From a virus: a stretch of 23,675 nucleotides of DNA. A program made the translations under genes and the position numbers. A model generated the notes under the pieces. The model saw only the letters and a list, made by a program, of their open reading frames with translations. It did not search any database and had not been told where the DNA came from. Each line of letters opens with the position of its first letter. The first letter of the stretch is position 1. The stretch spans positions 1 through 23,675 of the IMG/VR virus record IMGVR_UViG_3300003324_000379; one strand, given 5' to 3'. Shown here piece by piece: positions 19,541 through 23,675 of the stretch.

Positions 19541-21604
19541 ATGAAGACACTGAGTATCGACTTTGAGACGAGAGCAACCGTCGACCTGAAGAAGACTGGC
19601 GTGTATCCGTACGCTGAGCATCCTGACACCGACATTTGGGTGATGGCATGGGCGTTTGATGGTGAGGAGCCGCAGCTTTGGTTTCCTACGCTGCAAATTC
19701 CTGGCGAAGCGATTCTCATGCAGCGAGGACTACCGAGTCGCGTAGTCGAACACATAAGAGCAGACGGAAAGATTCGCGCATGGAACGCACAGTTCGAACG
19801 ATTAATGTGGGACTACATTATGGTCCCTCGCTACGGCGCACCGCCTGTTGCTCTCGATCAATGGATCGACACCGCAGCCGAAGCTGCAGCCATGTCGCTG
19901 CCTCGTTCACTTGAGATGGCGGCGAAGGTGACGAAGGTCTTGCAGCAGAAAGACAGCGAGGGATATCGGCTGATGCTGCGCATGACGCGTCCAACGAACA
20001 GGAAGGAGATGGAGAAGACTGGTGCGGCACCGACGTGGAACGATAACCCCGAAGACCTCAAGGCTCTTGGCGAATACTGCAAGCAGGATGTGCGGACGGA
20101 ACAGGCGATGGTCAAGGTTCTGCGTCGGCTTACTGATCGTGAGCAACAGATTTACCATCTGGATCAACGAATTAATGATCGCGGTGTTGCCATAGATCGT
20201 CACCTCATTCTGTCGGCACAGGAGATTGTCGACATGGCGGTCGAGGCTGCTGATGACAAAATTTACGAGCTTACGAAGGGTGAAGTCGAGAGCGTGACGC
20301 AGGCGAAGCGGATTGCGGAATGGCTCGAAGTCGACTCGATAGCGAAGCCGGCGATGAAGGAGATGCTGGCTGGCGAGCTTGCTGACGATGATCGCGCGGT
20401 GCTGATGCTGCGTCACGAGGTTGGTCGTAGCAGCGTCGCGAAGCTGCAGACGATGCTTGACTTCTCGATGACCGACGACCGTGTGCGAGGGATGTTCCTA
20501 TATCACGGCGCAGGTACAGGACGTTGGAGTGGGAAAGGTCCGCAGCCGCAGAACTATCCGCGCGGCGGAGAGATCAAACTCGATCACGACGAAGTCATTA
20601 AGCTGGTACGAGAGAAAAAGTACGTCGAGATCGAGAAGATAGGCGCGCCAGTGATCGTGATTATGGAGATTCTACGGCAGATGCTGACGTCGGCTCCTGG
20701 TCATGACCTGATCGCGTCTGACTATTCTGCCATCGAAGCGCGCGTCCTCAACTGGCTCGCCGGTCAGGACGACATGGTGGAGCTATTCCGTAAGTACGAC
20801 GCGGCGTCCGAGGAAGACAAGCCGAAGTTTGATCCATACCGCATCAACGCGACGCGTATTTACAACATCTCGCTAGACGAGGTGCAGAAGTTTCCGCACC
20901 GTCACACTGGAAAGTTTCAGGAGCTTGGATGCGGATTCGGGATGGGACCTGCAGCGGCTGTCACGCAAGGGAAAGATGTCTATCAAATTGATCTGACGTT
21001 CGAGCAGGCAAAAGATATCGTGATGAACTATCGCTCGACACACTTCAAGGTCACGCAGTTTTGGGAGGATGCAAACAATGCAGTCATCGCGGCGGTTGAG
21101 AATCCTGGCGTTCCTTTTAGATTTGGTGACATGGCGCGCCTTACCGCTATCGTCTCGGGCGCGTATCTCTACATTGGGCTGCCATCAGGACGTCCATTGG
21201 TGTATGCGTCTCCTACGCTCAAGACTCAAAAGATTCACGTTCCTGAAGTAGTGGAGAACGGCGTCATTGTGCAGGAGGAGTCGACGTTCTATAAACGCGG
21301 GGTTGACTTCTTTGGCGTCAACAGCCTCACGAAAAAGTGGGGGCCGCAGCGGTTGTACGGCGGGTTGATCGTCGAGAACATCGTACAGGCTGTTGCGCGC
21401 GACCTGCTCGCTGAGGGTATGTTGCGTCTCGAAGCAGCCGGCTATATTCCGATCATGCATTCGCATGACGAGATCGTGGCTGAAGTTCCTGAAGGGTTCG
21501 GTAGTGTGAAAGAGATGGAGAAGATCATGTCGGAGCTTCCGGCGTGGGCTGCAGGTTGTCCTGTCGCTGCCGAGGGATGGCGCGGTAAACGGTACAAGAA
21601 ATGA
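19541..21604 (+). CDS. polA: DNA polymerase I, family A, with 3'-5' exonuclease, 687 residues
   Basis: This is the replicative phage polymerase. The exonuclease motifs are LSIDFET (Asp7, Glu9), WNAQFERLMWDY (Asn82, Phe85) and EYCKQDVRTE (Tyr179, Asp183). The polymerase motifs are SDYSAIEARVLNWLAGQ (motif A, Asp394), HRHTGKFQELGCGFGMG (motif B region, 453-469) and MHSHDEIV (motif C, Asp643, Glu644). GTGRWSGKGPQPQNYPRGG (325-343) is the usual template-binding segment. There is no 5'-3' exonuclease. I chose ATG 19541; in-frame starts at 19490 and 19499 lie inside the tRNA-like element. No Shine-Dalgarno precedes the ATG, only CTATTTTT, which is odd for an important gene. An ATGA overlap follows. 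Confidence 0.97.
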   Translation: MKTLSIDFETRATVDLKKTGVYPYAEHPDTDIWVMAWAFDGEEPQLWFPTLQIPGEAILMQRGLPSRVVEHIRADGKIRAWNAQFERLMWDYIMVPRYGAPPVALDQWIDTAAEAAAMSLPRSLEMAAKVTKVLQQKDSEGYRLMLRMTRPTNRKEMEKTGAAPTWNDNPEDLKALGEYCKQDVRTEQAMVKVLRRLTDREQQIYHLDQRINDRGVAIDRHLILSAQEIVDMAVEAADDKIYELTKGEVESVTQAKRIAEWLEVDSIAKPAMKEMLAGELADDDRAVLMLRHEVGRSSVAKLQTMLDFSMTDDRVRGMFLYHGAGTGRWSGKGPQPQNYPRGGEIKLDHDEVIKLVREKKYVEIEKIGAPVIVIMEILRQMLTSAPGHDLIASDYSAIEARVLNWLAGQDDMVELFRKYDAASEEDKPKFDPYRINATRIYNISLDEVQKFPHRHTGKFQELGCGFGMGPAAAVTQGKDVYQIDLTFEQAKDIVMNYRSTHFKVTQFWEDANNAVIAAVENPGVPFRFGDMARLTAIVSGAYLYIGLPSGRPLVYASPTLKTQKIHVPEVVENGVIVQEESTFYKRGVDFFGVNSLTKKWGPQRLYGGLIVENIVQAVARDLLAEGMLRLEAAGYIPIMHSHDEIVAEVPEGFGSVKEMEKIMSELPAWAAGCPVAAEGWRGKRYKK

Positions 21605-21963
21605 TCCATTGGTGTCATAACTGCCGCCAGCGGCGGTCGATGATAAATATCAACGGCAAGCATTGGTGTTCAGAATGCTTCAACATAGATCAGAGGAGAA
21701 AATCGAAGAAGATGAAACCTGCATTAGAAGGAGCCGATATGGAACGGGCTGAAATTGTCAGCAAAGAGACGGAGTTGCTAGCACGTATCATCGAGCTTGA
21801 GAGTGAAGTCAAACAAACCTGGAAGCTGCTTTGGCTTCTCGCGAATCGTAAAGGTGGAACGCTGACGTTCACGCCGAAAGAGTTGGCGACGATGAAGGAT
21901 GGCGGGCGTATCTCGCGTACTGTCGATCCTGAGACTGGTGTCGTGACGGTGGAGGCGCAGTAG
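21601..21963 (+). CDS. Zinc-ribbon and coiled-coil protein, 120 residues
   Basis: The N terminus (MIHWCHNCRQRRSMININGKH, then WCSECF) places CxxC and CxxC about 18 residues apart, a small zinc ribbon. A helical segment with heptad character (MERAEIVSKETELLARIIELESEVKQTW) and a beta-rich C terminus (GTLTFTPKELATMKDG, TVDPETGVVTVEAQ) follow. It could be a nucleic-acid-binding accessory of the polymerase. The start overlaps the polymerase stop (ATGA). Confidence 0.75.
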   Translation: MIHWCHNCRQRRSMININGKHWCSECFNIDQRRKSKKMKPALEGADMERAEIVSKETELLARIIELESEVKQTWKLLWLLANRKGGTLTFTPKELATMKDGGRISRTVDPETGVVTVEAQ

Positions 21964-22299
21964 TTGTCGCCGCATAAGGATCGCAAGGTACGCCTTGCTT
22001 ATCTGAAAGACTATCGTACCAAGAATCGAGACAAGCATATTGCGGGAAATCGGGATGCTGCGTATCGACGTAAGTACGGTATCAGCACAGAGCAATATGA
22101 GAAGATGCTCGCTGCGCAGGGCGGAGTATGTTTCTTGTGCGGCAAGCCGCCCAAACGAAAGCGGTTACACGTCGATCACAACCATGACTCAGGAGTCGCG
22201 CGGAAGTTATTATGTGCGTCTTGCAATAGAGGCTTGGCTTATCTCGAACACGCCACTTGGTTTTCAAAAGCACGAGCGTATCTTGCAACCTATGTCTGA
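21964..22299 (+). CDS. Recombination endonuclease VII (His-Me finger), second copy, 111 residues
   Basis: TTG 21964 (MSPHKDRKVRLAYLKDYR) follows GGTGGAGG at workable distance and directly abuts the previous TAG. Key elements are YRRKYGISTEQYEKMLAAQGG, CFLC (56-59), HVDHNHDSGVARKLLCASCNRGL (His69, Asp71, His72 and Cys84, Cys87) and a final helix. The pattern is PF02945. Unlike the copy at 16660 it has no N-terminal extra zinc cysteines but a basic head, usual for free-standing phage nucleases of this type. Location between polymerase and primase genes also fits an invading mobile nuclease. Confidence 0.9.
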   Translation: MSPHKDRKVRLAYLKDYRTKNRDKHIAGNRDAAYRRKYGISTEQYEKMLAAQGGVCFLCGKPPKRKRLHVDHNHDSGVARKLLCASCNRGLAYLEHATWFSKARAYLATYV

Positions 22300-23675
22300 G
22301 AAATTTTTTCCCGAGCAACTTTTTGAACAAGGATTTCGCGATTTAGTCTCGGTCATACCGCCTGGCGCGCAGTTGACGCCATCGAGCAAGATCGCAGCCG
22401 CCCACGTCGGCAAGGTTCCTGGGTTACGTGCGCAGTCCGGCCTCTGGTATGGCTACGACTGGCGCAGACACGTACCTACGCTCGATGACGTCAAGAAGTG
22501 GGCTATCGCTGGCGCCAACGTCGGCTTGCGTGCAGACAAGTTCCCTGCCGTCGACATCGACACGATGGACGAGAAGCTGGCGCAAATTATCGAGGATGTG
22601 GCAATCGCCAAGCTCGGTCCTGCGTCGGTGCGATTCGGGAAGGCACCAAAGCGGCTTCTGATCTATCACACGAAAGAGCCGTTCACGCGTATGCGGCTGT
22701 GGATCGCGCGCGGTGACGAGACGCACCTGGTTGAGATACTCGGGCAAGGGCAGCAATATCTCGTGCACGGTACACATCCAAGCACGCTGCAGCCATATCG
22801 TTGGAACGAACCGCCACAATTCTCGACGCTGACAGAGATCACTCGCGAGTCGGCAGATGCCTTCCTGACTGAACTCAAGGCTGTTATCGAGCAACTCGGA
22901 GCAGGCAGCGTCACGCGTGAAGGCAACGGACGTCCACTGACACGCGTCGAGGCACCAGACCAGACTGGACTGCGTGCGCCAAGCATCGAGCTACTTGAGC
23001 AGGCTATAGCGAAGATACCGAACGATAACGATCTATTCCCTGATAGACAAAGCTATCTGCGGATGGGATATGCGATACGCGCTGCAGCCGGCGAGGAGAA
23101 TGAACCAGAAGCCTATGTTATCTTTTCTGAATGGGCATCGCGCTGGAAAGGGAATGAGCGCGTCGCCGGAAACGATCCTGATACCGTGCGAGCAGATTGG
23201 AGACGGATGCGCGGCCCTTTCGCCGTCGGCTGGTCTTGGATTGCTGAACAAGCAAGAGGGTTCGGGTTCGAGACAGCCACCCTCGACTTTGGCGTTATTG
23301 ATAACGAGCCGCCGCGCGAGGCAACTCTTGAGGCGCCTATGTACAGCGAGCAGTGGCTCGCTGATCGAGTTGTGGAAAGACGAGCAAGTGAACTTCGTTA
23401 CTCTCCCCAACAGGGGCTTTGGTACGTTTGGAGTGAGGGGATGTGGCAGCCTGATGCCGAACTCCTTGCCGAATCTGTAATCGCGAGCGAGCTACGGAAG
23501 ATCGCGGTGGAGCTACTGCGTCACGGCGCAACAGAAAAGGAGAAGAAGGATGCGCAGACTAAAGCCGAGATTATCTGTAGTGCTAGTAAAGCGGCGAACG
23601 TGCGGACGTTCATGCAGAGTGATCGTCGTATCGCTGTCGCCGTCGAATCACTCGACTACGATCCTTGGATTCTCA
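22292..23675 (+). CDS. Primase-polymerase/helicase (bifunctional AEP primase plus D5-type domain), partial
   Basis: The ATG at 22292 overlaps the endonuclease VII stop by eight bases (ATGTCTGA) and the frame is open to the right edge (461 codons). An archaeo-eukaryotic-primase-like N domain is visible: VIPPGAQLTPSSKI, GKVPGLR, WRRHVPTLDDVKKW, NVGLRADKFPAVDIDTMD (Asp88, Asp90), RFGKAPKRLLIY and LVEILGQGQQYLVHGTH. Then come RQSYLRMGYAIRAAAG, WASRWKGNERVAGNDP and a D5-N-type segment (ELRYSPQQGLWYVWSEGMWQPD, VRTFMQSDRRIAVAVESLD, YDPWIL). The superfamily 3 ATPase part would lie beyond the window. It makes primers and unwinds DNA at the fork with the polymerase. Confidence 0.9.
   Translation, partial: MSEKFFPEQLFEQGFRDLVSVIPPGAQLTPSSKIAAAHVGKVPGLRAQSGLWYGYDWRRHVPTLDDVKKWAIAGANVGLRADKFPAVDIDTMDEKLAQIIEDVAIAKLGPASVRFGKAPKRLLIYHTKEPFTRMRLWIARGDETHLVEILGQGQQYLVHGTHPSTLQPYRWNEPPQFSTLTEITRESADAFLTELKAVIEQLGAGSVTREGNGRPLTRVEAPDQTGLRAPSIELLEQAIAKIPNDNDLFPDRQSYLRMGYAIRAAAGEENEPEAYVIFSEWASRWKGNERVAGNDPDTVRADWRRMRGPFAVGWSWIAEQARGFGFETATLDFGVIDNEPPREATLEAPMYSEQWLADRVVERRASELRYSPQQGLWYVWSEGMWQPDAELLAESVIASELRKIAVELLRHGATEKEKKDAQTKAEIICSASKAANVRTFMQSDRRIAVAVESLDYDPWIL

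Noticed and set aside
1-23675. CRISPR array, integrase or insertion sequence
   Set aside because: No regularly spaced repeats with spacers, no recombinase motifs and no terminal inverted repeats with a transposase were seen.

Overview
The window looks like part of a tailed, double-stranded DNA bacteriophage genome. It holds terminase subunits, tail-spike proteins with beta-helix repeats, a family A DNA polymerase, a primase-polymerase/helicase, recombination nucleases and a dense run of very small overlapping genes. The host cannot be named from the sequence. Base composition is moderately GC-rich, GTG and TTG starts are frequent, and Shine-Dalgarno sites of the GGAGG type are common. No integrase or recognisable lysogeny module is visible.

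Layout. Positions 1-7126 are read on the minus strand (packaging and tail arm): tRNA-Gly, two tiny overlapping genes, terminase small subunit, a roughly 660-base stretch without genes, two tail-spike genes that share an N-terminal anchor, and the large terminase running off the left edge. Positions 7127-8222 form a divergent intergenic region. It has an AT-rich segment packed with CGAAG/CTTCG elements and palindromes (candidate origin or operator region), followed by highly structured DNA with a candidate structured RNA. From 8223 to the right edge every gene is on the plus strand. The order is small early genes, a split zinc metallopeptidase, an HD hydrolase, an RNA ligase, small membrane proteins, a lipoprotein and a small HTH regulator. 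Then comes the replication and recombination module: PD-(D/E)XK nuclease, endonuclease VII, DUF2800 nuclease, DUF2815 single-strand-binding-like protein, DNA polymerase, a second endonuclease VII, and primase-polymerase/helicase.

Genes are packed with start/stop overlaps of 1, 4 or 8 bases, so translation is probably coupled along long messages. Gaps are rare, and three of them carry unusual RNA-like elements. Two are tRNA-like structures with good acceptor and T arms but only one internal arm (9515-9576 and 19473-19533). One is a tRNA-Cys-like gene with about 48 extra bases in the anticodon loop (17378-17499). The same early region encodes an RNA ligase. In addition, a 62-base palindrome-rich insert interrupts the metallopeptidase exactly between its zinc-ligand motifs. 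These interrupted or shortened RNA and protein genes are the most unusual content of the window.
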